From: Myrica gale
Taxonomy: Eukaryota > Streptophyta > Magnoliopsida > Fagales > Myricaceae
DNA length: 64,000 nt
Assembly (NCBI GenBank): GCA_963930655.1
Contig: OZ005601.1
Location: 15,058,001 to 15,122,000 of the forward strand
Direction of reading: 5' to 3'
Part shown: positions 48,660 to 61,400 of the stretch, piece by piece
Position numbering within the stretch: the first letter of the stretch is position 1
How the letters are laid out: each line of letters begins with the position of its first letter
Program-made: the position numbers and the translations under genes
The notes under the pieces: generated by a model
The model's database searches: none
The model's input: only the letters and a program-made list of their open reading frames with translations
What the model was told of the DNA's origin: nothing

Positions 48660-49920
48660 TCACCTTCGGGGTTAACAGTACTACTAGAGCTTCGGGCACA
48701 CGATATTAGGATTCATGCCTTCAATTTGGGCCATATTGAGAGGTCCTACATATAAATTTCCTCAATGCAATTAAAATTTCCCGTGAAATAATAATGATAA
48801 CAACAATAAAGTACTAGGAGAACCAAAACTGTGTAAAGTAAATGTTGTTCCAGCTGCATTTCAAGCAACAGAGGTAAGGTTGTCTCCACTCGCTTTGCGG
48901 AGTGATATCTTAACTTCAGAAGACATAACCATCAGTTATGTAAATTCTATATTTGCACTAAAAAGCACGTTCTTTAGTTATGTAACTTCAGAAGACATAA
49001 CCATTAGAAGAAGAAAAGATGCAAATTCTATATTTGCACTAAAAAGCACGTTCTTTAGTTATGTAAAAACCGGCCACAACAATCACCCTTGCATCAAGTG
49101 AAAAGAAGGCATGGTGCTTAGGACGCTATTCCTAGATCTTTAATCCAGATTTACCAACTAGGTTAACCAGCATCCAATAGCGCAAAGAGCATCACCACCT
49201 AAAAGTAGAGTAGGAACCTAAATGCACTTTACTTATCAATTGCGTGGTCCAACACACAACGGGGAAGTTAGCTCTAAGGATGTCAAACAAAGATAAAGAC
49301 GAGCATATGTCTCTTTACCATGAGTTACTAAGGGTATTTTCTCATTCACTTTGACTATATGAAGAATATGTCAGGATGGGTAAAGTATACATGTTGAACA
49401 CAATATGTAACATACACTAACGAGGAGAACACAGAATGTTGAAGAAACTATCTTAGACTAAGATATGGAAGACCACACAATTTCAGAACCATCTCTCCGC
49501 CTGAAATGCTCTATTACAAAATTCCCTTTGCTAGTAGAAAGGAAAAAATGAACTGAAATACTGGGAACATTACTATATGCAGGACGATACACGTATAATC
49601 TAGTCACTCCAATAGCACCTTAACTAAATAAGCCCTTACCTCATCACAAATAAATAGAACACTGTTCACAAACATGTGGGAGCATAAGAAAAATAGCCCT
49701 TCTGAAGAAATGTCATATGGATGAGTACACCTCCTGGGTCAAAATCCCAACAGGTTATATATGCCATAGCTCGATAAAGGCAGCATGTTAAACAAAAGTG
49801 ACTCGATCTTTTACAGAGGGAGTTCAGTATACGCTTTAACACAAATAAACGTCCTAAGGAATGTCAAACAAAAAATAAGAGTACAATTTTGCACCTTCTG
49901 GTATAGGAAAGAAAGTTTGT
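48660..49920. other. MULE interior, right part, with tandem duplication
   Basis: No gene seen. The 43-base word aattctatatttgcactaaa... occurs at 48943-48985 and 49024-49066, and acttcagaagacataaccat occurs at 48913 and 48987, giving a compact duplicated block. Confidence 0.55.
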
Positions 49921-50242
49921 TTGGCGTCCTGAAGTTGACCGGTGGTAGTGGGTTTCTGAAGAAACGGAGATCGACGGCAGCGAATGAGGGAGGGTCAGTT
50001 GGTGAAGAACATCTTCACTGCAAGAGGGGTGTGTTGCGAAATGGGGATTCAAAATCGAATCCCTAACCTATAGACTGAAATCGGCCCGGTCTAACGAATG
50101 CATACCGGTTTGCTCAACTTGAACTGGGTTTGGCCTCATTAATGTGCTGGCTGATTGTGGACTGTCGGATGGCTTCCTGTGCGATCCTGACCGGAGACAC
50201 ACATTGCTTCACACCCTCCTGCTTAACATCATAACCGATCTC
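49921..50242 (-). repeat. Right terminal inverted repeat of the MULE
   Basis: Inverted partner of 42390-42711. It is followed by the 9-bp duplication tctccaact at 50243-50251. Confidence 0.92.
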
Positions 50243-50251
50243 TCTCCAACT

Positions 50252-50880
50252 ATCGTCTTCATCGGTAATATAGTTGGTCTCAAACCATCTGGGAAAAAAT
50301 TTCATTACGGGCATTCTTTATTCCATCTGGAAATTTGCAGTGGGATTTCAGATTGAGGCTAAGGAAAATTCCCCGCTCTTGTTCCATTTTGATCCGTGAG
50401 GGCAAGCTCCTGGGACAGCTCTACTCCGGTGACTGCATTCACCCAGATGCCTTTTCAGTGCAATTTTCCAGATGGTTCGGTGGCCACTGACGATAATTAT
50501 TCCTTCCTCCCTCATGTGGATACAATCATACAACCTCTGACTCTCATGTCAGTACATCTCCTTGCATCCCCTTAATCATCCCATTTTTGATAAGGTCAGA
50601 CGTTAGGATGTTGTTTAGCGGTAGAAATTTTGGGTTATTGAAATTTGTGGAAAAATAAATTCGTGAAATTTGATAAAAAAGTGAAAAGAAAAAATTTAAA
50701 TAAATATTATAATAAAAATAATAATTTGATGAAGAAAAATTATTTTATAATATTTTATTAAGTTTTAAAATTTTGACATACGGAAATTTTCAACTCGAAC
50801 TCCACCTAGATTCATCTCTATCCTCTTGACAACTGCTTATGCCGACAGGTTGGGATCTCTGCTGCAAGCTGACATTGCGG
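50252..50880. other. Flanking sequence with a MITE-like AT-rich patch
   Basis: The sequence to about 50600 is the continuation of the pre-insertion site and has no recognised gene. The AT-rich patch 50609-50780 resembles in wording the MITE at 25250-25482 (gaaatttgtgg..ttgataaaaaagtga) and may be an old related copy. Confidence 0.4.
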
Positions 50881-50883
50881 TTA

Positions 50884-51790
50884 GGGGTGAATAGCGAACT
50901 AGTCGGAAGCGGAATTTGACATTCCGACATCCGGTCCGCTAACTAGCGGATGGCCAAAATAGAATCCGCTTTCACTTCCGACTCTTAGCGAACTTAGCGG
51001 ATAGCGAAATTCCGACAACTTTTTTGTCCATATTTTTCGGTCAATTTAAGAATTTTTTTCAATAAATAAAAATCTTACTCATTCATCACAATTCACAAAA
51101 TAAAAATCCTAAAACATGTAATTGACAAACAAATCTAAAAATAAATCTAAAAACATGAATTCACAAAATCTCATATTAAATAAATCTCAAATCAAACTTG
51201 AAATTAACTTAAAATAACAAAATATTACAATACAAACTTAGAAGTATCAACTCAAGTAAGAAAGTAATAATATAATCAAACATCAATCAATCACGTATGA
51301 CCCATCCACGATCGCTGCAGCATTAGAAATTAACTCTGCAAAAAAAACAAATGTATCAACAATTAGCTCATAATTTTTTTTAATATAGTGAAAGTAGAAA
51401 TTGAAAAATGTTGTATGTACCTATATTCATCATATAACTAGAGGGATCATCTGCCTCATCAGTAACTCCAGATCTGTTATCCTCTTCATCATCAGCGGAG
51501 TGTAAGACCTTGGATGTCAACCAATTTTGAGCACAAATGAGCTCTTCCGCAGTCTTTGGTGCCAACGAACTCCGAAAAGAATCTAAAACTCGACCCCCCG
51601 TGCTGAAGACAGACTCTGAAGGCACTGTAGTGATAGGGATGACAAGAACATCTCGAGAAATCCGTGCAAGAAGGAGAAATTTTGGTGCATTCACTCTCCA
51701 CCAATTGAGGATATCAAAATTAGGATCTTTAGGTTCAACATTCTCCAACGAGTAGGAACATCAAGCTGCAAAAATCCCTCAATGGGTAAC
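50884..51790 (-). mobile_element. hAT transposon fragment with transposase C-terminus
   Basis: On the minus strand, 51748-51380 encodes the C-terminal hAT dimerisation domain: FDILNWWRVNAPKFLLLARI, then DVLVIPITTVPSESVFSTGG and LAPKTAEELICAQNWL, followed by an acidic tail. A less well-preserved piece of the preceding region lies at about 51750-51850. Downstream on that strand, the sequence at 50884-51010 has an end-like taggggtgaatagcg with many internal short inverted words (ccgcta/tagcgg), consistent with the subterminal part of a hAT element. The left two-thirds of the transposase is missing, and a target duplication was not identified. Confidence 0.75.
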
Positions 51791-51859
51791 TTCCTCTTCG
51801 CTACACAATGCAAAAATTCCTCCCATGACCCTACAAACCTAAGGTCCAAGATTTACGAT

Positions 51860-53470
51860 GTTCAGCCCATATTGGTCACATAAAATAGAAAATAATGGTA
51901 AGCATAGCCTTCTAGACCATTTGGAATTTTGACTAAAAAATTATGAATGTTCTGATGAAACTAAACCTATTTCCAATTAGCAACAACCCTCAATTGACCA
52001 ACTTCCATTCATCAGAGCAGATGGAAACTGATATAATCCTCAATGGCAAATGGGCACATCTGGAACTGCAATTTTTGCTTAATTTCCAACACAGGTCATA
52101 GTGACTGCAGGCGTACTTACTAATTACAAGCAACCATAAATAGTAAGTAAAAGAAGCAATCAACTATTTAAGACTATTTACACAATAATATCTCATAGCT
52201 TTGCTATATAATAGTTAATATAATAGAAGTTTCAGGTAGATAATATGTAAAAGAGTTCCTCAGGCAACTTCTTTCTGGATAGCCAATGTAGCATTTTCAA
52301 AGTGGTCAATACCAATTTCTCTAATCCATAGCCCTAGGAAAAAATTCCATTAATTGTAATACTGCCAATTGAACTTGTTACCCTGCCTGATTAACATGTG
52401 CATATTACTATCTTCACTGCTTCTCCTCTCTCTATCTCTATTAATCAATTTAGCCTAAAGAAATAAACAATTAACTAGCGAATTTTTCCTTAATGCACCA
52501 AGATATAGCTTCAAAGTATCACCCTAATACGAAAAATCTCATATATTTTTCCTTAACACATTAACAGATTCGCATTAACACAAAAACTAAGAGAGAGAGA
52601 GAGAGACATACAGAGAGGGCGCAACAGTGGAGGCAGGACTGCCAGAGAGAGAGAGAGAGAGAGGTCACTGACCCTGTAGGGCAGCGGAGTGCAGAGGACT
52701 GAGGGCCGAGAGGGTGGGAGGGCTCGGGGTGACCTGGGGGCGGCTGGGACAAGGCTCAGGGGAGGGGGAGGGGAAGACTCGAGGGTTTTAGAGTTAGGGG
52801 AATTTTGCGTGGATCAAAACGGCGAGTTTTGATCCACGCATACGTTATCTGTTTTTTAAAAAAACAATTAAAACGACGTCCTCCTACTTATAATAAGACG
52901 ACGTCGTTTAAATTAGGGGAAAATAAAAAAGCTTCGGAACTGGATTTTCCGCCGAACCAGCGAAAAAGTCTGCTTCCGTTAGTGGCCCAAAATGACCTCC
53001 GGCTCCGATTTCTGGAAGAGATAGATCTCCTCTTCCCGGAACCGGTGTCGGAAACTGAGCCGGACCTCCGCCGGAAGCTGGAACGGACTTACAGGCCTAA
53101 TTGCGGTAGATTACTATCAGGGCATCTGAGGAGATCAATTCTATGTAGTGGGCCTTTTTTCAGCCCATTTGGAGCCCCAGTCCATCAGTATTGACGAATG
53201 GGAGTACTCGTGCTCTACCAGCCCAGGAAGCCCAGAAAATCGTTTGAAATAGGGTCCAGTGGTTATATTTTACCCGCATTTATCCAGCAAGGCTCAGTAA
53301 TGCTGCTGCTTTTGCCCTTCATGCTTCCGAAGAAGCCTAGGTTGGTAATTCCTAATTTACATTCCCATGCAACGCAGGATGCTTTAACACTCGCCTCCTA
53401 GAGGAAGGCTAATTCCAAGAGTAAAGATAGTGCAAGGGATTGAAGGATTAGGCTCAAACATCAGGTATCT
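51860..53470. other. Intergenic sequence with GA repeats and a hairpin
   Basis: No supported gene. GA-runs lie at about 52590-52607 and 52645-52663, and a perfect hairpin at 52807-52839. The frames at 52805-53400 are short and without recognised domains. Confidence 0.45.
52807..52839. repeat. Perfect 14-bp-stem hairpin
   Basis: gcgtggatcaaaac (52807-52820) is followed by a five-base loop ggcga and the exact inverse gttttgatccacgc (52826-52839). Confidence 0.9.
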
Positions 53471-53479
53471 TCGGGACCT

Positions 53480-54064
53480 TTAGTGACTATTGAAGATGTT
53501 GACATGACTGTTCTTCTATTACGGTTGAGGAGGCAGACCTTGCCATGCCCCTCACCAAGGAGAGCTAACTTTTGGAATTGTCAGAGGTTAGCCCATCTCG
53601 CGACAACTCGTTCCTTACGGGCTCTAGTGGAAACAAAAATTGGTGACTCATTTTTCTGCTTTCTCGGGTGGATTTTCCACTCCCGCTTTCATCTCCTGTT
53701 GTTGGTCTGAGTGGAGGCATGGTGTTTTGCTTGGCGTCAAAGGGTTAGGCTTGATCTTGTTTTATGTCATCGGAATATAATTAGTCATATGATTTATGAT
53801 GATTCGAGTCGTCAACCACGGACACTCTTTTTAATTTATTGTCTTGTTGACAATGCCCTGAAGGATGATTTCTGGATAGCTGTAACTCATATGGATGCTC
53901 GGTTTGGGGCGCCTTGACTTGTATTGGGGGATTATAATGAGGTGCTAGAGCAACAGGAGAAAAAAGGTGGATGAGCAGAAGCTTCATCCTCTCATTCGGG
54001 TGACCTCTATCATTTTTTACTTCAACATGGGCTAGTAGATCTTGGTTTCGTTGAGAGTTCTTAT
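53480..54064 (+). mobile_element. LINE (L1-type) endonuclease fragment, truncated
   Basis: The plus strand shows remnants of the apurinic endonuclease domain of plant L1-type LINEs. A NFWNCQRLAHLATTRSLRAL-type start near 53570 (the usual family wording is WNCRGLG) is followed by an ETK segment, and VLGDYNEVLEQQEKKGG near 53925-53980 is the GDFN-like catalytic block. Several frame changes and stops separate the pieces. Reverse transcriptase is absent because a copia LTR starts at 54065, cutting the LINE. Confidence 0.7.
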
Positions 54065-57000
54065 TGTTAGAATTATGTGCACTCGGTAACCAAATAATTA
54101 ATCCAGTACTAATATCTCATATGGAATATAGTTTCGTGGAATGAATTAATTGTATGTAAAAAAGCATGTTTGCAATAATCTCAAATTTCAGGGGTCAATT
54201 ACAATATGTTGATGGAGTTGATTGTAATTAGTAGAAGCCCTAATTTTATTAGAAGAAGAGTTCTTCAGTTTAATCCTATGACTTAAATTTGAAACCCCTA
54301 GGGCTCCTATATCTCATGTTCTCTCTAGGGTTTCCCAAGGCCTATAAATATAATTATTATATTCAAGGGGTTGATCATCATAACCGATTAGAGAAATCTC
54401 AAAAATAGAGAGTGACATAAATCCCTTAGGAGGCAACGCATCTGAGTTGATGTTCTGAATTGCTGGAGTATTGTATTGGATCATAAAATGACTTGAGGTT
54501 TGTGGATTCCCGAATTCCTGTATCAGGTAGGTAATCGAATTCGCAATTGCAATTATAATCATGATTGATGTTTTGTTGAAAACATGTTATTTGTTTTAAT
54601 TTAATTCCCCATAAACTATCAGTGGTATCAGAGCTAGATTCATATGATTGCAATTGTTTGATTATATGGACCTTGCTAATTTTTATTTAAAATCAAAAGC
54701 CTAAATCTTCTTCGGTTAATGTTCACGGAATATTATGAATAGTGAAGCCTAAAGGGTGCGCAGCGGCCACCAGAGATTGGCCGGTGACACACCAGCCAGT
54801 GGCTAGCCGTAGGCTAGCTTTGCATTCTCGCAAGGGGCCAGCAGCGCCCAGGGCATTGAGATGGCCTGGATCAAATGCTGGTCCATTCGGGTAGGGCAAT
54901 AGTTGCTCTACCCGGCCCAAGGCCCAACGACCCAACCTCAATCGTTGGACTAGGTCCATAAGAAAAAAAAATGGTTGAGGCCACGAGTTGGACCCTGGCT
55001 TATTGACCTAGCGCAGGGCCGAGTTTGACTCGGAACACTTGATTTGGTTCAAGTTAGACTCGGACCACGACCCACCACCGACGGGGTTGGACCTGGACCA
55101 GTGGGTCAACAGATTAGACCGGTTTGATTGATTGTCGGTTGTCCAACCGAGTTTGACTCGGTTTGACCGCAATTTAAAAAAAAATTGAACTTTTCTTATA
55201 ATTTTTGGTGCTAAACAGGATTAATTATTGTAAATTTTCCAATGGTCTCTATTATTAATAAATATGAGTTTTACTTGATTAAAATTCATTGCAACCAAAA
55301 TGGATAAGACAAATTTTAATTTTATAAAATTTTCTTATTTATTTTTTTGGAAGATAAATGTCTACATCTTATTGAGAGTGTCTACTAAAATAGTGACATA
55401 AACTCACAGGAATTTGGAACACACTTAGATAATAGAATGCACAAACCAAATAAACACAAGTACCAAAAAAGTATTAAGATGTGTTTATTAGGTAGGCCAA
55501 ACTCACAGGAATTTCTGATGTATATTTTGACGAATAATAACTATTCGCCTTTACAAGATATGTACAATGATTACTAAAATGAAATTATTGTTGCATGTAA
55601 GGTAGATGTTCTCGATACTCATTTAGAATGTCATGAATATAAATGTTATATTTCTCATTATTGTGATATATTTGTTTATCATTCGAATGGTGGTACCATT
55701 AGTAATTCAAAAACCTGAATCTAATGGAAGTATATGCGTGAATGATTTTGCAGATTTAAAATGACTTTTAATACTTTTGGCTAGAATTCTGGATGAAAAT
55801 TGGTTGACAGGACCAAATTATATTGATTGGAAGAGAAATCTTGTGATTGTTCTCTCAACCGATAAGATCAGTTATGTTCTAACCTCTGAGACACGTGAGC
55901 TTATCCTGGAGAATACCACTGAGAAAGAAAATAAAGTCTTTAACAAGTCGCATGATGATGATAATATGGAAAAGTGCGATATTATGGCTTTCAATCTCAA
56001 ATGTTCTGCAGAAAGGTTGTAAGGGCGTGGCTACAGATGCAGCCATTATGGTACATCAATAAAGAAATTTTTGGAGAGTAGTGCATATCTACTAGGCAAA
56101 CTAGTATGAATAATATGATGTCCACCAAAATGGTGGAATGAAGCCCAGTTCGAGATCATGTCTTGAAGATGATTTCTTTCATCAATGAACTGAACTTTTT
56201 GGATGCTGAGATGGATAATGACACAAAAGTTGATGTTATTCTTTCATTTCTATCTGATTCTTTCAATCAGGTTGTCCATAATTACAATATGAACAAGATG
56301 AGTGTGAGATTGTCAGAGCTGCTCAATATGTTGTAGTCAGCTCAAGATCTCATCAAAATGACAAACCTACTGTTATGGTCACAGAGAAATCTAAGGCCTT
56401 TATGAAGCTGAAACCCAAGTTTAATAAATTCAAGAAAAATAATAATGGGTCTTAGGTATCTAAGAATGTCCAAGGTGGACAAGAACAAAGGCAAAGGAAA
56501 TTGTTTTCATTACGGCAAGCCCGGTCACTGGAAGAGAAACTGTTTAGTTTACTTAGCTACTCTTAAAAAGGACAAACCTTCTAAAGGTTTGTCTAATATG
56601 CTTATAATTGAATTTAATTTAATGGATGGTTCATTTAATTCATGGTGTGTGGATTCTGGTTCTACATCTCACATCTGCAATATGTTGCAGGGGTTCAAGG
56701 AGACCATAAGGCTCCATGAAGGGGAGCTGATCCTTAAGATGGGGATGGGTGCAACTGTTGCAGCGACTGTCATTGGATTTTTTAGTTTAGAATTATCTAA
56801 TAATAGAATTTTGATTCTAGAAGACTATCTTTATGTTCTAGAAGTTTGTAGAAATTTGATTTCTGTTTCAAAACTTGATTTATTTGGATATTCATTTGTT
56901 TTCAATTCCAAACTTGTTATTAAGATTCAAAATAAATTTGTTGCTTCTGGAATTATTTATGATGGTCTTTATCTTTTGAGTTTAGATAATTCTTTGAATA

Positions 57001-58438
57001 ATGTTAAGAATGATGATTCCAGTGTGTTATCCCTTAAGAGGAAAATGAGTGTTAATCCAACTTACTTGTGGCACCAAAGACTTGGTCATGCCGATATTGA
57101 TAGAATCAATAGATTGGTAAGGGATGTGCCATTGAAATTTATGAAAATTGAGCTCTATCTAATCTGTGAGACCTGCTTACAAGGAAAGATGACCAAAAGC
57201 TCTTTTACATGAAAGAGAATTAAAGCCACATAAGTATTAGTATTAATACATACTGATGTTTGTGGTCCCCTTCAATCACATGACAAGAGGATGTTTCTCT
57301 TATTTCATTACTTTCATTGATGATTAATCTAGATATGGTTATCTATACCTGATGAATTATAAAGCGGAATCCTTTAAAAAGTTCAAGAAATTCCATGATA
57401 AAGAGTAGAAACAGATTGGAAAGTGCATTAAAATGATTCGCTCTGATGGGAAAGGCGAATACCTCTTGGATGATTTTAAAGTTTCTCTTAAAGATCATGG
57501 AATCATATCTCAACTCACACCACTGCACAATGATGTTGTAGAGAGAAGGAATAGAACCATATTGGATATGGTTTGTTCCATGATGAGAATATCTGAATTG
57601 CCCATATCATTTAGGGACATGCTTTGGAGACCGTTGTTTACTTGTTAAACAGAATCCCTACAAAATCAGTTCCTAATACCCTATATGAGTTATGGAGTGG
57701 CAAGAAGCCAAGCCTTAAATCATTTTAAGATATGGGGTTGTCCAGCTCATGTTAGCAGGTTTAATGTGGATAAGCTGGGATTGATGACTGGTAGGTGCCT
57801 ATTTGTAGGATATTCCAAAATTACTATTGGTTTTTACTTCTATAATCCCAATGAAAACAAAATGTTTGTTAGCAGGAAGACTACTTTTCTTGAAGAGGAT
57901 TATAGTTTGAATGAAAATGAGAGTAGAGTTGTTCTTGATGAGCAAATAGATAGTACAATGACTGAGCAGAGTGAGATCAATGATGATTGAGTGATTATTC
58001 CCACTGATCCAACTGAACCTGTTGAGACACATGAGTCTCTTCGTAGTAAAAGGATTATACCTCCAGTAAAATTCAATTTGTTAAATGAGATTTATCAAAT
58101 GGAATCTGAGGGACTGGAGATTGATTCTTATGATTATACAAAGTTTGTGAAAGACAAAGATGCTAAGCACTGACATGTGGTCATGAAATCAGAGATGGAC
58201 TCCATGTATTCCAATAAGATATGAACCTTGGTAGACAAACTAGAAGACATTAAGCCTATAGGTTGCAAATGGGTCTACAAAAGGAAACTTGGACCAACAA
58301 GAAAGGTAGAGACATTTAAAGCTAGGCTGATGGCGAAAGAGTATACTCAAAAGGCTGGTATTGATTAAGAGGAAACCTTTTCATCAGTAGCCATGCTAAA
58401 GTCCATAAGGATTTTATTGACAATTACAACATACTATG

Positions 58439-61400
58439 TGTGAGACCCCGAACTTTGCTTTTGCTATTTTCCTATGTAATTGTTTTGATTTAACTTATGG
58501 GGTCATACTTGGCCACCTAAGCTTTATGTTTAAAGTACATTAACTAAAATGAGATTGTATTTCATAAATTTTTTCCTTAAATAATTTTCTTTTCATTATG
58601 GAAGTTTTGTGCAAGTTTAATTTTATTTCCCTAAGAGCCAAAACTTGCAAGGTAAGTTTCTCTTATGGATTTATATTTTTCATTTGCCTAGTATATTTCA
58701 TAATCCATGGAAATTAAATTACGATTTAAGATTTATATATATATTGGCCGAAAATAATTAAGTGGAAGAAAATCATGAATTTCTTTTAAGTATTGAATAT
58801 TTTTGTGTGTCATTAATAAGTGACATATTATTATTATGTGACCTAAATTAGTAGTTGAATTATCATTAGAATATTAGATGATAGGCTAGAGCCATTATCT
58901 TAAGATAAGTTGTTATGCTTATGAGGTGATAAGCTATGTAATTGAACTAGATAAGCTAGAGAGCTTATAGGAGATAAGTTAGGTGAAATAGTAACTAAAT
59001 TGAAAGTTAGTTGTGAGAGTAACTAGAAAGTTAGTTGTGAGAGTAACTAAGTTAGTTGCATTTTAATCAAACATCATAATTGAACTAAACAAGAAGCAAA
59101 CCAAGAGGTGACAAAGCCATTTATGTAGGAGTGAAAATCCATAAAGTTTGTAGGCCATGTGAGTTGTAAAGGAGTGATAAGAGAGCAATAAATTGACAAG
59201 ACAATTCAATGGAAGAGAAATGAGAGAAATCAAATGCAAGGGGAAGGAATTCACGTGGGACCTAGCTTGAGGAGGCAAAGTGGGATGTGAGAGAAATTGA
59301 AAAGCCAAAAAGAAGAGAAAAAGCCATGAAGTGGTCGGCCAATGCATCCCCCATTCACCCTTTATTTTTCTTCCTTCTCTCTCTTGTCATTTTCAAACAC
59401 CTCATGTCAATTGTCATTGTCATAATTTCACCTTGGGAGATTCAATTGCCTCAATTCACACTTCACATTTCAAAACCTCACACTTCATTTGTCTTGGCCG
59501 AATACCCCATTTCCTTCCAACTCTCTCTTTCTTTTTCCTCTTGGCCGAACCTCTCCCTTAAGATCAAGTCTTGTTATTTTCTTCTTGCAACCAAGTCATT
59601 CCTCTAAAGTCTTAGTTTGTTTCCTTTCCTTGAGGTGACCAAATCTTCCCCTTGTGCAACTAAATCCTTCTCTTAGAAATTTCTACTCACTTAGCCACTT
59701 TTTCCTTGAAGAAAATTTAACTCATTTCCTTAGAGCTAAATCATTCAAGTTTACCATATTTCTCCCCACCATAAAACCTACCTTAGCACCTTATAATCAA
59801 GCTTGGAACCACTCCAAAAAAGGGTGAACCGAAAGTTGGGAGAAGGAAGGGTTTTGGTGAAAATTTGGTGAAGGTAGAGGTACTCAAGGCTTGTGTTAAT
59901 CATCAAGGTAAGGCCAAAGATGTGGGTTGTTAGTTTTAAAAAAATGATGTAGGCCGAATATCTCTTGGTTGGTTTTGAGTTGGTACTTGGTTTTGTTAGA
60001 TCTTGAGATTATGAGACCAACCTTAAATTATAATGTTAGATCTAGCTATATGGGCATGAGATCCGAATTTCAATGTTAGAAAGATGTAAAGGATGAACAA
60101 CGCATGCTAGTATGGTCTTAAAATGCAAAAGGTATGCATGATGCAAGTTTTGCCATGAAGGATTGTGATTGATGGTGTTGGCCGAAACTTATAGGCTTTG
60201 GATCTTTAAATATATTTTTGTTAAATGTCAATTTGATGAATGGCCATGAGATGTATAAAATTTTGGTGAACACATGCATATGGGCTAGTCTTGAAATATA
60301 ATAGGTTGCATGGAAATCAAAAGGGCTAATCATTCTATGAACATGTGTGTTGGCCGAATATGGCATTGTGCTAGATCTAGAAGTTGTGTTGTGATTGGTA
60401 GATCCTAGGTTGTGAATCTGAAAATGGAGGATGGGATCACCATTGGAGAAGAAAACTTAGACAAGGAATGCTTAAAATAGTACATGGCCGAATGACCTAA
60501 TAAGTGGAACTCTAATAGCAACCCTATGAATAAGATTATATTACAAGTGATGGATAAAAACAATTAGGGTTATGGCCAAATGGGTTAGAAGATTTAAGCT
60601 CAATCATAAAACACGTCATATTAGTAATAGAAAAACATAGATAATAGGTTTAAAGGTTCGGGTTAAAATAATTAGCAAAACTTTGTGGTGTTAAGTATAG
60701 ATTGAGGATTTAACTAGGTTGGCCGAAACTTACGGTGAATAAAGCTTATATTTTCGGGTTGCATAGAGATCTAATGACCAAGTCAAGAGTTAATTATGAT
60801 TAAGGTTAGTATGATTAAGGTTAGTGATTGATTAATGTAAAGATTTAACTGAATACATGAAAAAAAAGGAAGATTAAGATTTAATTCTAGAGCAATTAGT
60901 TGCTGATTAGAATCTTAAACAAGAATAGAAATATATTGCAATAGCATTAAGTAATTAAATAACCTAAGCTTAATTAGTAGAAAGTAAAAGATTAAATAAG
61001 ATATTAAGCGGTTAAAAGAATTAAGGCAATGTATAAATCTACAATATCGAAATAAATAAATAGATATAGTTGCTGTTTGAAACCATTGCGATGGAAGGGG
61101 AGTTCAAGGTCAAGAGGTGAACAAGAGGTTCAATTGGACTAAGAGAAATTCAGCAACTATATCGTTAAGATTAAGTGAAGTGCTTAATTATCACTATTCG
61201 TTCCTTAGTGGATTTCAAGATAGGTTTCCTCGAATAGTTCATAGAACCGAGCGTGTCGATATATTTTCATGTAAACTTAGTATATTAAGAATCGAACTTG
61301 TTCTTTGTAGGCAAAGAGCCAAGTGAGATCTAAGGAGATTTGCGAGGAGTACTGTAAGTGCATCTTACCCGATTTGGAAAACTGGAATGATACACTGCAT

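Larger units (their letters stand above)
42390..50242. mobile_element. Large Mutator-like element (MULE) with 322-bp inverted repeats and passenger genes
   Basis: The left inverted repeat is 42390-42711 and the right 49921-50242. By eye they differ at about 11 of 322 positions with no gaps. The ends read gagatcggttat inward. The 9-bp sequence tctccaact flanks the element in direct orientation at 42381-42389 and 50243-50251, the duplication size of Mutator transposases. The 7853-bp interior carries a minus-strand FAR1/MULE-type transposase (about 47250-48640) with stop codons, and a plus-strand chimeric passenger (44645-45633). The high identity of the inverted repeats suggests a fairly recent insertion. 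The broken transposase suggests mobilisation in trans or decay after insertion. Confidence 0.9.

Noticed and set aside
50114-50314. Minus-strand frame similar to the end of the 42-kb frame
   Set aside because: The similarity is explained by the right inverted repeat; it is not a gene family.
52561-52752. Pro/Ser/Leu-rich minus-strand frame
   Set aside because: It is produced by GA-repeat tracts; low complexity.
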